The position numbers and the translations under genes were made by a program. The notes beneath the pieces were generated by a model. It did not search any database. It saw nothing but the letters and a program-made list of their open reading frames with translations, and was not told where the DNA came from. A stretch of 64,000 nt of DNA from Mesorhizobium loti CJ3sym (GTDB taxonomy: Bacteria; Pseudomonadota; Alphaproteobacteria; Rhizobiales; Rhizobiaceae), in NCBI RefSeq assembly GCF_000472785.1, contig NZ_AXAL01000024.1:1-64000 (forward strand), read 5' to 3'. Every line of letters starts with the position of its first letter. The stretch's first letter is position 1. Shown here in pieces: positions 7,216 through 17,471 of the stretch.

Positions 7216-9567
7216 TCAGTGCTTCGTCACGGCGCGGATCGCTGCCCACACGGTGGACGGCGAAGCAGGCATGCCGAGATCATTGCTGCCGATGGCATCG
7301 GTGATGGCGTTGATCACCGCCGGCGGCGAGCCGATGGCGCCCGCCTCACCGCAGCCCTTGATGCCAAGCGGGTTGCCCGGGCATGGCGTGTTCGAGGTCG
7401 AGACCTTGAATGACGGCAGATCGCCGGCGCGCGGCATCGTGTAATCCATATAGCTCGCCGTCAGCAGCTGGCCGCTATCGTCGTAGTGAGCACCTTCCAG
7501 CAGCGCCTGGCCAATGCCTTGGGCAATACCGCCATGCACCTGGCCCTCGACGATCATCGGATTGATGATGTTGCCGAAATCATCGGCGGCGACGAACTGT
7601 ATGATCTCGGTCGTGCCGGTCTCCGGATCGACCTCCACCTCGCAGATGTAGCAGCCCGCCGGGAAGGTGAAGTTCGACGGATCGTAGAACGCCGTCTCCT
7701 TCAAGCCGGGTTCCATACCGCCCGGCAGATTGTGAGCGGTATAGGCGGCAAGCGCCATCTGGAACCACGGCACATTCTTGTCTGTGCCAGCGACCTTCAG
7801 CGCGCCATTCTCGATGATGATGTCGCCCTCGTCGGCTTCTAGCAGGTGGGCGGCGATCTTCTTGGCCTTGGCCTCGACCTTGTCGAGCGCCTTGACGATG
7901 GCCGACATGCCGACCGCACCCGAGCGCGAGCCGTAGGTGCCCATGCCCATCTGCACCTTGTCGGTATCGCCATGGACGATCGAAACAGAATCGATCGGCA
8001 CGCCGAAGCGCTCATTGACCAGTTGCGCGAACGTCGTCTCATGGCCCTGGCCATGGCTGTGCGAGCCGGTCAGCACCTCGATCGTGCCGACGGCGTTGAC
8101 GCGCACTTCCGCCGATTCCCACAGGCCGACGCCGGCGCCAAGGCTGCCTACCGCCGCCGACGGCGCGATGCCGCAGGCCTCGATGTAGCAGCTCATGCCG
8201 ATGCCGCGCAGCAGTCCCTTTTTGGCGGCGGCGGCCTTGCGCTTGGCAAAGCCGGCGTAGTCCGAAGCTTTCATGGCCGCATCGAGCGAAGCCGCATAAT
8301 CGCCGGCGTCATAGCACATGATGACCGGCGTCTGATGCGGGAACGAAGTGACGAAGTTTTTGCGCCGCAACTCCGCCGGCGAAACGCCGAACTGGCGGGC
8401 AGCGGTCTCCATCAGGCGTTCCATGACGAAGGTCGCCTCCGGCCGTCCTGCCCCGCGATAGGCATCGACAGGTGCGGTGTTGGTGTAGATCGCCTTCACA
8501 TTGGCGTGGATAGCCGGAATGTTGTACTGGCCCGACAGCAGCGTCGCGTAGAGATAGGTCGGGGTCGCCGACGAGAACAGCGACATGTAGGCGCCGAGAT
8601 TGGCCTGCGTCTCGACCTTGAGACCAAGGATCTTGTGATCCTTATCGAAGGCCATTTCGGCATGGGTGTGATGGTCGCGGCCATGCGCGTCGGTGAGGAA
8701 GCTTTCGGTTCGGTCAGCCACCCATTTGACCGGAACGCCGGTCTTCTTCGAGGCCCACAGGCAGACCAGCTCTTCCGGGTAGATATAGATCTTCGAGCCG
8801 AAGCCGCCGCCGACGTCAGGCGCGATGACGCGCAGCTTGTTTTCCGGCGCGACATTGTAGAAGGCGCTCATCACCAGCCGCGCGACATGCGGGTTCTGCG
8901 ACGTCGTCCAGCAGGTGTAGTGGTCCTCGGCCTTGTCGTAATGGCCAAGTGCGGCGCGCGGCTCCATGGCATTGGGAACCAACCGGTTGTTGATGATGTC
9001 CATCTTGACGACATGAGCTGCCTTCTTGAAGGCGGCGGCGGTGTCGTCGGCATTGCCGATGTCCCAGTCGAAGATCAGGTTGTTTTCGGCCTCCGGATGG
9101 ATCTGCGGTGCGCCCTTGTCCATGGCCTTCGAGGCATCGACGACAGCCTTCAATTCCTTGTAGGTGATCTCGACCGCTTCGGCCGCGTCACGGGCCTGGC
9201 CCTTGGTCTCGGCGACCACGATGACCACCGCATCGCCGACATAGCGGACCTTGTCGAAGGCCAGCGGCGACCACGCCCCCATCTTCATCGGCGAACCGTC
9301 CTTGGAATGGATCATCCAGCCGCAGATGAGATTGCCAATGCCGTCGGCCTTGAGCTCCTTGCCGGTCAGCACACCGATGACGCCGGGCATGGCTTGCGCT
9401 TTCTTCACGTCGATCTTCTTGATCTGCGCATGAGCGTGCGGGCTGCGCACGAAGGCCGCATGCTTCATGCCGGGAACCACCATGTCGTCGACATAGCGGC
9501 CGGCGCCGGTAATGAACCTTTTGTCTTCCTTGCGCGCGACCCGAGCGCCAACGCCTTCAATGGCCAT
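7216..9567 (-). CDS. Molybdopterin large subunit of a form II CO-dehydrogenase-like hydroxylase (CoxL type)
   Basis: A 783-residue molybdenum cofactor subunit of aerobic aldehyde/CO dehydrogenase type. The active-site loop at residues 369-375 is AYRGAGR, the form II signature; true carbon-monoxide dehydrogenase (form I) has AYxCSFR. GGGFGSK at 253-259 and [15 protein letters not shown] are molybdopterin-binding motifs, and E741 in CGEAGAIG is the catalytic glutamate. It probably oxidises an aldehyde or N-heterocycle by hydroxylation rather than CO. It is the second of three genes and is preceded by a hairpin-forming repeat. No cofactor-insertion gene (xdhC or coxD type) is visible nearby. Confidence 0.88.
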   Translation of the reverse strand: MAIEGVGARVARKEDKRFITGAGRYVDDMVVPGMKHAAFVRSPHAHAQIKKIDVKKAQAMPGVIGVLTGKELKADGIGNLICGWMIHSKDGSPMKMGAWSPLAFDKVRYVGDAVVIVVAETKGQARDAAEAVEITYKELKAVVDASKAMDKGAPQIHPEAENNLIFDWDIGNADDTAAAFKKAAHVVKMDIINNRLVPNAMEPRAALGHYDKAEDHYTCWTTSQNPHVARLVMSAFYNVAPENKLRVIAPDVGGGFGSKIYIYPEELVCLWASKKTGVPVKWVADRTESFLTDAHGRDHHTHAEMAFDKDHKILGLKVETQANLGAYMSLFSSATPTYLYATLLSGQYNIPAIHANVKAIYTNTAPVDAYRGAGRPEATFVMERLMETAARQFGVSPAELRRKNFVTSFPHQTPVIMCYDAGDYAASLDAAMKASDYAGFAKRKAAAAKKGLLRGIGMSCYIEACGIAPSAAVGSLGAGVGLWESAEVRVNAVGTIEVLTGSHSHGQGHETTFAQLVNERFGVPIDSVSIVHGDTDKVQMGMGTYGSRSGAVGMSAIVKALDKVEAKAKKIAAHLLEADEGDIIIENGALKVAGTDKNVPWFQMALAAYTAHNLPGGMEPGLKETAFYDPSNFTFPAGCYICEVEVDPETGTTEIIQFVAADDFGNIINPMIVEGQVHGGIAQGIGQALLEGAHYDDSGQLLTASYMDYTMPRAGDLPSFKVSTSNTPCPGNPLGIKGCGEAGAIGSPPAVINAITDAIGSNDLGMPASPSTVWAAIRAVTKH

Positions 9568-9596
9568 AAGAAATTCCTCCCGAGATAGCGAATAGT

Positions 9597-9693
9597 GAGT
9601 AGCGAATAGGGAGTAGCGAGCGGCGAAGAACGGCGGGGTGGAGCTTGTCAGAGGGACACTGACTACTCGCTATTCCCTACTCGCTACTCGCTC
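9597..9693. repeat. Imperfect inverted repeat between small- and large-subunit genes
   Basis: A GAGTAGCGAATAGGGAGTAG-type motif around 9597-9620 is inversely repeated in 9661-9693, with two mismatches over about 24 bp. The motif is internally repetitive (GCGA(G/A)TAG units). It lies inside the operon between the small-subunit stop and the large-subunit start, so it would form a stem-loop in the mRNA. Confidence 0.75.
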
Positions 9694-9700
9694 ATTTCCC

Positions 9701-10201
<501 letters not shown>

Positions 10202-10335
10202 GAATCCTCCCTGGGTATCAACCTTGGTCGTCACGCTGCCGACGCGCCGCTGGCACTTCGGCCATGCGTTATTCGTACACTGCATAACGGGCAAAAAACA
10301 GCGCGCCGAAAACGCCGAACCTTGTACTTTCGGTC

Positions 10336-11634
10336 ATGGCCAAGCCCAAAGTTGCATTGCCAGCCGGCCCATTGCCAAAGCACGGATTGGGGGCAACAAT
10401 GCCGACCGACGCTGGCGCGCCCGACGCGCACAAAAATGCGTCGGAGGAATTTCGGAGAACGCCGCTGGCCAGTTCACGGACGCGCTACGCATGCGGCTTG
10501 TCGGCGTTGACCACGGACGAGCCCGACCCGGATATTTTTGCACGCGCGGTGGCCACCGAGGCGGCTGCAATCAACGCCGGCTTTGCCCTCGTCTTCTTTT
10601 CCCAGAGCCTTGTCGAGGCCGGGGCCCTGTCGCGGGCACTCATGGCCTACGCGCCAGGACTCCATCATGCCGGCTGTTCCACCGCCGGCGAGATCACGCC
10701 GCAAGGGCTCGAGGAAGGCCATATGCTGGCGATGCTGCTTCCCTCGGTCGCATTTACCGCGGTCAGCACCATGGTCGACAATTTGTCCTCGTCGGGCATG
10801 GACAGGATCACCGGCGAGGTCGAGGCCTTGCGGCGCACGCTGCGCGGCCGGGTTGGCGTGGAGCAGACCAGCAACACCTTCGCGCTCTGCTTCATCGACG
10901 GGCTGTCCTATGCCGAGGAAGCAGTCAGCTCCGCCATCCATTGGAGGCTCGACGACATACCGCTGCTCGGCGGCTCGGCCGGCGACGATCTGAAATTCGA
11001 GACGACCCGCTTGATCTCCAACGGCCGGGTCACCTCGGATAGTGCCATCATCGTGCTGATATCAACGGAAATTCCGTTCCACGTCTTCAAGACCGACAAT
11101 TTCGTTCCCACCGACGAAAAGCTGGTGGTCACAGCGTCCGACGCCGATCACCGCATTGTGCGCGAGTTCAACGCCACCAATGCGGCGGAGGAGTATGCCG
11201 CTTCCGTCGGCATCGTGCCGCAGACCTTGACGCCGCTGAGCTTCGCCTCGCATCCGGTGGTGGTGAAGGTGGGCGGCGAATATTACTGTCGCTCGATCCA
11301 GAAGATGCACCCGGATGGCTCGCTGTCGTTCTTCTGCGCGATCGACGACGGTGTCGTGCTGTCGATCGCCCAGCCCAAGGACATGGTCGAATCGACACGC
11401 GCGGCCCTGCGCGAAGTCGAGGAGAGGCTGGGCGGGATCGACATGATCCTCGGCTTCGACTGCGTGCTGCGCCGGCTCGATGCGCGCAACCGGCAGGTCT
11501 TTCGCGACATTTCGGAACTCTACCGGGTCAACAAGGTCATCGGCTTTGGCACCTATGGCGAACAGTACCGGTCGATGCATTTGAACCAGACCTTCACCGG
11601 CATTGCCTTCGGCGAACGGCAAGCAGCGGAATGA
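10336..11634 (+). CDS. FIST-domain sensor protein (NosP-like)
   Basis: A 432-residue protein with FIST_N (about residues 60-250) followed by FIST_C (about 265-410). Visible family features are AGCSTAGEITPQG, LLGGSAGDDLKFETT and VIGFGTYGEQY with a C-terminal hydrophobic strand. In Pseudomonas and relatives, FIST proteins encoded directly before a NahK-type kinase (NosP) bind heme and report nitric oxide to the kinase. Here the kinase gene follows by four bases, so a shared signalling unit is likely. The ligand is inferred. The first 45 residues look disordered; ATG 10399, after GGGGGCAACA, is a plausible shorter start. It is divergent from the molybdenum hydroxylase operon across 134 bp. Confidence 0.8.
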   Translation: MAKPKVALPAGPLPKHGLGATMPTDAGAPDAHKNASEEFRRTPLASSRTRYACGLSALTTDEPDPDIFARAVATEAAAINAGFALVFFSQSLVEAGALSRALMAYAPGLHHAGCSTAGEITPQGLEEGHMLAMLLPSVAFTAVSTMVDNLSSSGMDRITGEVEALRRTLRGRVGVEQTSNTFALCFIDGLSYAEEAVSSAIHWRLDDIPLLGGSAGDDLKFETTRLISNGRVTSDSAIIVLISTEIPFHVFKTDNFVPTDEKLVVTASDADHRIVREFNATNAAEEYAASVGIVPQTLTPLSFASHPVVVKVGGEYYCRSIQKMHPDGSLSFFCAIDDGVVLSIAQPKDMVESTRAALREVEERLGGIDMILGFDCVLRRLDARNRQVFRDISELYRVNKVIGFGTYGEQYRSMHLNQTFTGIAFGERQAAE

Positions 11635-11638
11635 CAAG

Positions 11639-12979
11639 ATGCCGCTCAAGGACATAAACGACCTCGAAAAGCTGAAGAAGATCAACGCCGCCCTGGTCAG
11701 CCGCGTCGAGCGCTCGATGGACCAGCAAGGCAATGCCTTCTCGCTGTTCCAGACCGCGATCTCGCTGGAAAACCGCGTGCGTACGCGCACGGAAGAGTTG
11801 CACTCGACGCTGCGCAGGCTGGAACAATCCAACATCGATCTCAGCGCCGCAAAGGAAAATGCCGAGCTGGCGAACCTCTCCAAGACGAGGTTCCTCGCCG
11901 CCGCCAGCCATGACGTGCTGCAGCCGCTGAACGCGGCCCACCTGTCCGTGTCGGCACTCGCCGAGGTCCAGACCAGCGACGAAGGCCGGAAGCTGGTGCG
12001 GCAGGTCGAGCGCTCGCTGGAAACGATGGAGGACCTGCTGCGCACCTTGCTCGACATTTCCAAGCTCGACGCCGGCGTGGTGGAGCCTGATATCGGCGAC
12101 GTCAGCCTGGAGGCGCTGTTCTCGTCGCTGCGCTCGGATTTCCAGCCTGTCGCGGAAATGAAGGGCCTGTCGCTGAAGTTCCGGCCGGTCGGTGCCGTCG
12201 TCCGTTCCGACCGGACGCTGCTGCGCCGCATCTTGCAGAACATCCTCTCCAACGCGCTGGGCTATACACGTTCGGGCGGCGTCCTGGTCGGCACCAGGCA
12301 TCGCGGCGACACCATCCGCATCGATGTCGCCGATACCGGCTGCGGCATTCCCGAGGACCAGCGCGAGGCGGTGTTCGAGGAGTTCCATCGCGGCACCTCA
12401 CCGGCCAGTTCGGAACGTGACGGCAACGGTCTCGGGCTCGGGCTTGCCATCGTACGCCGCATGGCCGGCGCGCTCGGCCATCCCGTGACCTTCTCGTCGA
12501 AGGTCGGGCGCGGCACGATCTTCCACATCGATGTCCCCGTCGGTATCGGCGCGCCCGCCGACGCCATCGCCAGCGCCACCAGTCTGGAGCGGTCGCGCGG
12601 CTACGGCCTGTTCGGCACCAAGGTGCTGCTGGTCGAGAACGACATCGAGGTGCTGGAGGCCATGACCTTCCTGCTCGAGCGCTGGCAGTGCCTGGTGCGG
12701 TCCGCGACCTCGACCGACGATGCAATGGACCTGCTCGGCGACACCGACTGGGTGCCCGACATCGTCATTGCCGACCAGCATCTAGACGGCGGCGACTTGG
12801 GCACCGCCACCATATCGGAAGTCCGCGACTATCTAGGCCGCGCCGTGCCGGCGCTGATCGTCACCGCCGACAGTTCCGAAGCCGTCGCCAAGGCGGCAAG
12901 GGCCGGCGGCATCGAACTGATGCGCAAGCCACTGAAGCCGGCGCAGCTAAGGGCGCTGCTGGCGCATTTGCTGGCCTAG
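11639..12979 (+). CDS. Hybrid histidine kinase with C-terminal receiver (NahK-like)
   Basis: A 446-residue soluble kinase. Residues 1-80 form a coiled coil without a sensory domain. The phosphoacceptor is H91 in the H-box AAASHDVLQPLNAAH, the HDxxQP form shared with NahK-type kinases. The ATPase domain shows the N-box NILSNALGYT, DTGCGIP and NGLGLGLAIV. A receiver domain begins near residue 327, with phosphoacceptor D379 in IVIADQHLDGG and K in LMRKPLKP. No membrane segments are present, so input must come from a partner, most likely the FIST protein encoded four bases upstream. ATG 11639 is preferred over one at 11603, which has no ribosome site. Confidence 0.85.
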   Translation: MPLKDINDLEKLKKINAALVSRVERSMDQQGNAFSLFQTAISLENRVRTRTEELHSTLRRLEQSNIDLSAAKENAELANLSKTRFLAAASHDVLQPLNAAHLSVSALAEVQTSDEGRKLVRQVERSLETMEDLLRTLLDISKLDAGVVEPDIGDVSLEALFSSLRSDFQPVAEMKGLSLKFRPVGAVVRSDRTLLRRILQNILSNALGYTRSGGVLVGTRHRGDTIRIDVADTGCGIPEDQREAVFEEFHRGTSPASSERDGNGLGLGLAIVRRMAGALGHPVTFSSKVGRGTIFHIDVPVGIGAPADAIASATSLERSRGYGLFGTKVLLVENDIEVLEAMTFLLERWQCLVRSATSTDDAMDLLGDTDWVPDIVIADQHLDGGDLGTATISEVRDYLGRAVPALIVTADSSEAVAKAARAGGIELMRKPLKPAQLRALLAHLLA

Positions 12980-12982
12980 GGG

Positions 12983-13096
12983 CTTTACCCTCCCCTTGAT
13001 GGGGAGGGTCGGCGCGTAGCGCCGGGATGGCAGCGCCAAGCTCCCCTCCCCGCTCCGCTTCGCGGATCGACCCTCCCCACAAGGAGGAGGGTAAAG
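12983..13096. repeat. Palindromic intergenic repeat between convergent genes
   Basis: CTTTACCCTCC (12983-12993) is inversely repeated as GGAGGGTAAAG (13086-13096), and further GGGGAGGGTCGG / CGACCCTCCCC arms lie inside. The element fills the gap between the converging kinase and response-regulator genes and could form a long hairpin in both transcripts, acting as a two-way terminator. It looks like one of the repeated extragenic palindromes common in rhizobia. Confidence 0.75.
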
Positions 13097-13097
13097 A

Positions 13098-13781
13098 TCA
13101 AAATCCCGCCTGATCCCTAAACAGCTCGGCATTATCCAGCTTCGAAACCTCGATGACCGCTTGCGTGCGGCTATATACATTCAGCTTGCGCAGGATCTCC
13201 GAGACATGCGCCTTCACCGTGGTCTCGCCCACCTGCAGCTCATAGGCGATCTGTTTGTTGAGCAGGCCCTGGCGCAGCATCTGCAGCACCCGCAGTTGCT
13301 GCGGCGTCAGCTTGGACAGGCGCTGGACCATGTCGGCGCGGTCGACGCTATCGGCGTCCGCCGGCTGGCCTTCATAGATTTCCGGCACATAGATCGCGCC
13401 GTCCATCACCGTGCGGATTGCGGCGGCCAGGTCGCTCTTGCGCGCCGATTTCGGGATGAAGCCGGCGGCGCCATAGGACAAAGCCTCGGAAATGATCTTG
13501 GGCTCCTCGTAACCCGACACGATCACCACCGGCAGGCGCGGATAGCGGGTCCTGAGCTGCAGCAGCCCGTCGAAGCCATGCACGTCGGGCATTGAGAGAT
13601 CGAGAAGCGCAAGGTCGAACGGCTTGGCGTCGGCCAGAAGTTCAAACGCCTCGGTGATCGAACGCGCCTCCACCGTGTCGACCTCCGGATAGGCCATCTG
13701 CACGGCACTGTGCAGCGCCTCGCGAAACAGCGGATGGTCGTCGATGATCAGGAACCGGGCGCGATCATTGGCTGCTGTCAT
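13098..13781 (-). CDS. LuxR/NarL-type response regulator
   Basis: A 227-residue regulator with an N-terminal receiver (phosphoacceptor D61 in LALLDLSMPDVHGFDG; acidic pair in IIDDHP; lysine in GFIPKSARKSD) and a C-terminal LuxR helix-turn-helix (LTPQQLRVLQMLRQGLLNKQ through VGETTVKAHVSEILRKLNV). It should bind DNA when phosphorylated. It converges on the FIST/kinase pair and is its probable output partner, in the way NahK-type hybrid kinases feed separate regulators. The start ATG at 13781 is used; its own promoter must lie in the 190-bp gap shared with the FAH-type gene. Confidence 0.88.
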   Translation of the reverse strand: MTAANDRARFLIIDDHPLFREALHSAVQMAYPEVDTVEARSITEAFELLADAKPFDLALLDLSMPDVHGFDGLLQLRTRYPRLPVVIVSGYEEPKIISEALSYGAAGFIPKSARKSDLAAAIRTVMDGAIYVPEIYEGQPADADSVDRADMVQRLSKLTPQQLRVLQMLRQGLLNKQIAYELQVGETTVKAHVSEILRKLNVYSRTQAVIEVSKLDNAELFRDQAGF

Positions 13782-13970
13782 GTGGCTCGTTCCGATTTAC
13801 CGGCGACAGCATAGTCCCGTGACCATGGCCGGATTATTGCCAAATAGTATACCGCCGCCATCCGGATTCCTTGCACGATCTTTTGCGAATCGCTGCTGCG
13901 CCAGATGCGACGCTTGCCCGGCCCCCGAAATCGGTCAAAGGTGCCCGTGACCTTCCTGCAGAGACAGACC

Positions 13971-14669
13971 ATGACCGACTTTGTTCTTCCCGTGCCCCCC
14001 ACGCCTTCAGTCGCCATTGCGGGCTCCAGCGAACGCTTCGCAGTGCGGCGCATCTTCTGCGTCGGCCGCAACTATGCAGCGCATGCCCGCGAGTTCGGCA
14101 ATGATGAACGCGATCCGCCTTTCTTCTTCACCAAGCCGGCCGACGCTGTCGTCGATTCCGGCAGCGAGATCCCCTACCCGCCACTGACCGAAAACCTGCA
14201 TTTCGAAATCGAACTCGTGGTGGCGATCGGTACGGCAGGTTTTCGCATTGCCCGCGACCAGGCGCTTGATCATGTCTGGGGCTATGGCGTTGGCATCGAC
14301 CTCACCCGCCGCGATCTGCAGGATGTCGCCAAGAAGGCGGCTCGGCCATGGGACTGGTCGAAGGCCTTCGACCGCTCCGCGCCCTGCGGCCCGCTTGTTC
14401 CCGCGCAGAAATCCAGGCACCCCGCGAATGGCCGCATCTGGCTCGCCGTCGACGGCGCGGTGAAACAGGACGCCGACCTCGCTGAGCTGATCTGGCCAAT
14501 TGCCGATATCGTCTCGATCTGCAGCGAGGGCGTCGAATTGCAAGCCGGCGACCTGATCTTCACCGGCACGCCGGCCGGTGTCGGCGCCGTCAAGCCGGGC
14601 GAGACGATGACCGGCGGTGTCGATGGCATCGGCACGATCGAAGTGACGATCGGCCAGCCCCGGTTATGA
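13971..14669 (+). CDS. Fumarylacetoacetate hydrolase family protein (fumarylpyruvate-hydrolase size)
   Basis: A 232-residue FAH-superfamily enzyme. Signatures are FCVGRNYAAHAREFGN near the start, FFFTKPADAVV, the metal ligands in LHFEIELVVAIG, GYGVGIDLTRRDLQ, and the C-terminal GDLIFTGTPAGVGAV. It would cleave the C-C bond of a 2,4-diketo acid. The compact length matches fumarylpyruvate hydrolase (gentisate pathway) rather than the longer fumarylacetoacetase of tyrosine breakdown. Its stop overlaps the start of a zeta-class GST isomerase by four bases, the typical pairing in both routes. No ring-cleavage dioxygenase is in the window. ATG 13971 is used; the frame opens earlier at 13905. Confidence 0.8.
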   Translation: MTDFVLPVPPTPSVAIAGSSERFAVRRIFCVGRNYAAHAREFGNDERDPPFFFTKPADAVVDSGSEIPYPPLTENLHFEIELVVAIGTAGFRIARDQALDHVWGYGVGIDLTRRDLQDVAKKAARPWDWSKAFDRSAPCGPLVPAQKSRHPANGRIWLAVDGAVKQDADLAELIWPIADIVSICSEGVELQAGDLIFTGTPAGVGAVKPGETMTGGVDGIGTIEVTIGQPRL

Positions 14670-15316
14670 GCGACATCGTCCTGCACAATTATTATCGTTC
14701 CTCCACCTCCTACCGGGTGCGGATCGCGCTGGAGATGAAGGGCCTCAGCTATAACTACGTCCCGCATCATCTGCGCCATGGCGATCACCTGGAACCATCC
14801 TATCTCGCGGTCAATCCGCAAGGGCTGGTGCCGGCATTGGTGCTCGACGGCGGCACGCTTCTAACGCAATCGCTGGCGATCATCGAATATCTCGACGAGA
14901 TCCAGCCCGCGCCGCCATTGCTGCCCAGGGATGCACTTGGCCGGGCGCGCGTGAGAATGCTGGCGCAGATGATCGCCTGCGACATCCACCCGGTGAACAA
15001 TCTGCGCGTGCTGACCTCGCTGCGCACCCTGTTTGGCGCCGGCGACCAGGACGTCATCAACTGGTTCCGCCACTGGGCGAACGAAGGTTTCCAGCCGCTT
15101 GAAAAGATTCTGGCTTCGTCATCCGAGACCGGGATATTCTGCCACGGCGAGACACCGGGGCTCGCCGATATTTGCCTTGCGGCACAAATCACCAGCAATG
15201 CCCGCTTCGGTGTCGACCTGGCGCCCTACCCGACGATCACCCGCATCAATGCCGCCTGCATGGCACTGCCGGCCTTCCAGAAAGCCGCGCCGCAGAACCA
15301 GATCGACGCCGAGTGA
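14666..15316 (+). CDS. maiA: Maleylacetoacetate/maleylpyruvate isomerase (zeta-class GST)
   Basis: A 216-residue glutathione-transferase-fold enzyme. The zeta-class signature SSTSYRVRIALEMKGLSY lies at residues 12-29 and provides the glutathione-contacting serines; NPQGLVPALVLDGG and LTQSLAIIEYLDE follow as in MAAI. It isomerises the cis double bond of maleylacetoacetate or maleylpyruvate to the trans form using glutathione, supplying the substrate of the hydrolase encoded just upstream. The start overlaps the upstream stop as ATGA. Whether the substrate comes from tyrosine or from gentisate cannot be told from the sequence. Confidence 0.87.
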   Translation: MSDIVLHNYYRSSTSYRVRIALEMKGLSYNYVPHHLRHGDHLEPSYLAVNPQGLVPALVLDGGTLLTQSLAIIEYLDEIQPAPPLLPRDALGRARVRMLAQMIACDIHPVNNLRVLTSLRTLFGAGDQDVINWFRHWANEGFQPLEKILASSSETGIFCHGETPGLADICLAAQITSNARFGVDLAPYPTITRINAACMALPAFQKAAPQNQIDAE

Positions 15317-15442
15317 TCTCATTTGTCCACGCAGCATCAGCATCCAGAGCAGCATGTCTGGCGGAATCGATTTCCGCTTGACCAGACAGGGAATCGGCTA
15401 TCGTTTCCGGCAATGCGTGCCGTCTTAAGGGTGGAGTGACCG

Positions 15443-16483
15443 ATGAAAGCCGTGGTCTTCGAGAAATTCGGCGAAGCGCCGACGATCCAGACCGTCCCCG
15501 ATCCGAAGCCGGCTGCCGATGGCGTCGTCATCAAGGTCGAGGCGACGGGACTGTGCCGTAGCGACTGGCATGGCTGGATGGGCCATGATGACGGCATCAC
15601 GCTGCCGCATGTTCCTGGCCATGAACTGGCCGGCATCGTGGTTGCAGCCGGCAAGCAGGTCACGCGCTGGAAGGCCGGCGACCGCGTCACAGTTCCGTTC
15701 GCCGTCGGCTGCGGCCGCTGCTTCGAATGCAACTCGGGCAACCACCAGGTCTGCGAGCACCAGACGCAGCCAGGCTTTACCGGCTGGGGCTCGTTCGCCG
15801 AATATGTCGGCATCGAGCACGCCGACACCAATCTCGTGCGCCTGCCCGCGGAGATGGAATACGCCACCGCCGCCAGCCTCGGCTGCCGCTTCGTCACCTC
15901 GTTTCGCGCCATCGTTGACCAGGGCCGGGTAAAGCCGGGCGAATGGGTGGCGGTGCATGGCTGCGGCGGCGTCGGCCTGTCGGCGATCATGATCGCCAGT
16001 TCGATGGGCGCCAATGTCATCGCCATCGACCTCACCGACGAGAAACTGGAGTTCGCCAAAAAGATCGGCGCCGTCGCCACCGTCAATGCATCGACGACGC
16101 CCAATGTGGTCAAGGCCGTCAAGCAGATCACCAATGGCGGCGCGCATATGTCGATGGACGCGCTCGGCCACCCGACCACCTCGTTCAACTCGATTGCCAA
16201 TCTGCGCCGGCGTGGCCGCCATGTGCAGGTGGGGCTGATGCTGGGCGAGCACGCCCGCCCGCAGGTGCCGATGGACAAGGTCATCGCCTTCGAACTCGAA
16301 ATCCTCGGCAGCCACGGTATGCAGGCCTATCGCTACCCCGCGATGATGGAGATGATCCGCCATGGCAAACTCAAGCCGGAGCTTCTGGTTGGCAAGAAGA
16401 TCAGCCTCGACGAAGCGCCCGCAGCCTTGATGGCGATGGGTGGCTTCGAGGGCATCGGTATTGGGGTCGTAACGAAGTTCTAG
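15443..16483 (+). CDS. Zinc-dependent alcohol dehydrogenase family protein
   Basis: A 346-residue medium-chain dehydrogenase. Catalytic zinc ligands are C37 in [12 protein letters not shown] and the GHE motif of VPGHELAG; the structural zinc cysteines are in [15 protein letters not shown] (spaced C-X2-C-X2-C-X7-C). The NAD(P)-binding Rossmann loop is [13 protein letters not shown]. It oxidises an alcohol or reduces an aldehyde; the substrate is not evident. ATG 15443 follows GGGTGGAGTGACCG. It is separated from maiA by 126 bp and probably has its own promoter. It converges on the EamA transporter gene. Confidence 0.85.
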   Translation: MKAVVFEKFGEAPTIQTVPDPKPAADGVVIKVEATGLCRSDWHGWMGHDDGITLPHVPGHELAGIVVAAGKQVTRWKAGDRVTVPFAVGCGRCFECNSGNHQVCEHQTQPGFTGWGSFAEYVGIEHADTNLVRLPAEMEYATAASLGCRFVTSFRAIVDQGRVKPGEWVAVHGCGGVGLSAIMIASSMGANVIAIDLTDEKLEFAKKIGAVATVNASTTPNVVKAVKQITNGGAHMSMDALGHPTTSFNSIANLRRRGRHVQVGLMLGEHARPQVPMDKVIAFELEILGSHGMQAYRYPAMMEMIRHGKLKPELLVGKKISLDEAPAALMAMGGFEGIGIGVVTKF

Positions 16484-16502
16484 GCGCGGCAGCCCTACCG
16501 AA

Positions 16503-17366
16503 CTACCGCGCGAACTTCTTCGCCCCGAACACACACATCACCACACCCAGAGTAACGACCACCATCATGGGGCTGACCTGCTCATGCAGCAGTGTCGCCG
16601 CTAGCGCCAGACCGAAGAAAGGCTGCAGCAACTGCAATTGGCCAACGGCGGCAATGCCGCCTTGCGCCAGGCCACGATACCAGAACACGAAGCCGATCAG
16701 CATGCTGAACAACGAGACATAGGCGAGCCCGATCCAGGCGGGGGAGCCGACCGCCGCAAAGGATAGCGGCAGGGTCGCTAACGTCAGCACCAGCATGATC
16801 GGCAGCGACAGCGTCAGCGCCCAGCAGATCACTTGCCAGCCACCGAGCCTGCGCGACAGCGCGGCCCCCTCGGCATAACCCAGGCCGCAGACGACAATGG
16901 CTGCAAGCATCAGACCATCGCCGACCGGCGAGGCCGTCACGCCTTGCATCAGCGCGAAGCCAGCAACGAGCGCGCTGCCGATGCACGAGAACAGCCAGAA
17001 CGCTGGTCGAGGACGCTCGCCGCCGCGCAGCACGCCGAAGATCGCTGTTGCCAGCGGCAGCAGGCCGACGAAGATGATCGAGTGGGCGGAGGTGACATGC
17101 TTGAGCGCCAGCGCGGTCAGCAAGGGAAAGCCGACCACCACGCCAAGTGCGACGATCACCAGCGACAACAGATCGCCCCGCCCCGGGCGTTTCTGCCGGA
17201 ACAAGAGCAGCATTGCCAGGCCGAGCAGTCCGGCAATCGCGGCGCGGGCCGATGTCACGAATGTCGGATCGAAGTCCATCACGGCCACGCGTGTCGCCGG
17301 CAGTGAGCCTGAGAAGATCAGCACGCCGATAAATCCGTTCAGCCAGCCGCTCGCGGTCTTGTCCAT
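16503..17366 (-). CDS. EamA-family (DMT superfamily) transporter
   Basis: A 287-residue membrane protein with ten predicted transmembrane helices arranged as two EamA repeats; the first contains PATRVAVMDFDPTFVTSARA and the second WIGLAYVSLFSMLIGFVFWY with GQLQLLQPFFGLALAATLL. These carriers export amino acids or other small metabolites. The gene is divergent from a MocR-type regulator across 105 bp, a frequent arrangement in which the regulator controls the transporter. The substrate is unknown. Confidence 0.85.
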   Translation of the reverse strand: MDKTASGWLNGFIGVLIFSGSLPATRVAVMDFDPTFVTSARAAIAGLLGLAMLLLFRQKRPGRGDLLSLVIVALGVVVGFPLLTALALKHVTSAHSIIFVGLLPLATAIFGVLRGGERPRPAFWLFSCIGSALVAGFALMQGVTASPVGDGLMLAAIVVCGLGYAEGAALSRRLGGWQVICWALTLSLPIMLVLTLATLPLSFAAVGSPAWIGLAYVSLFSMLIGFVFWYRGLAQGGIAAVGQLQLLQPFFGLALAATLLHEQVSPMMVVVTLGVVMCVFGAKKFAR

Positions 17367-17471
17367 TCCAGGCTCCCTATCTTTCGCCCTCTATCGGACA
17401 GATGCCATGGCGCGGCCAGAGACAATGGGGTACAATTCAGCGAAACTGTAATGGTCAAATGAGCAGTACGG

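Noticed and set aside
7846-9588. A 580-codon open frame on the plus strand
   Set aside because: It lies wholly antisense to the molybdenum hydroxylase large-subunit gene, whose protein shows full family motifs. The antisense translation has no recognisable domain; it is a by-product of high GC.
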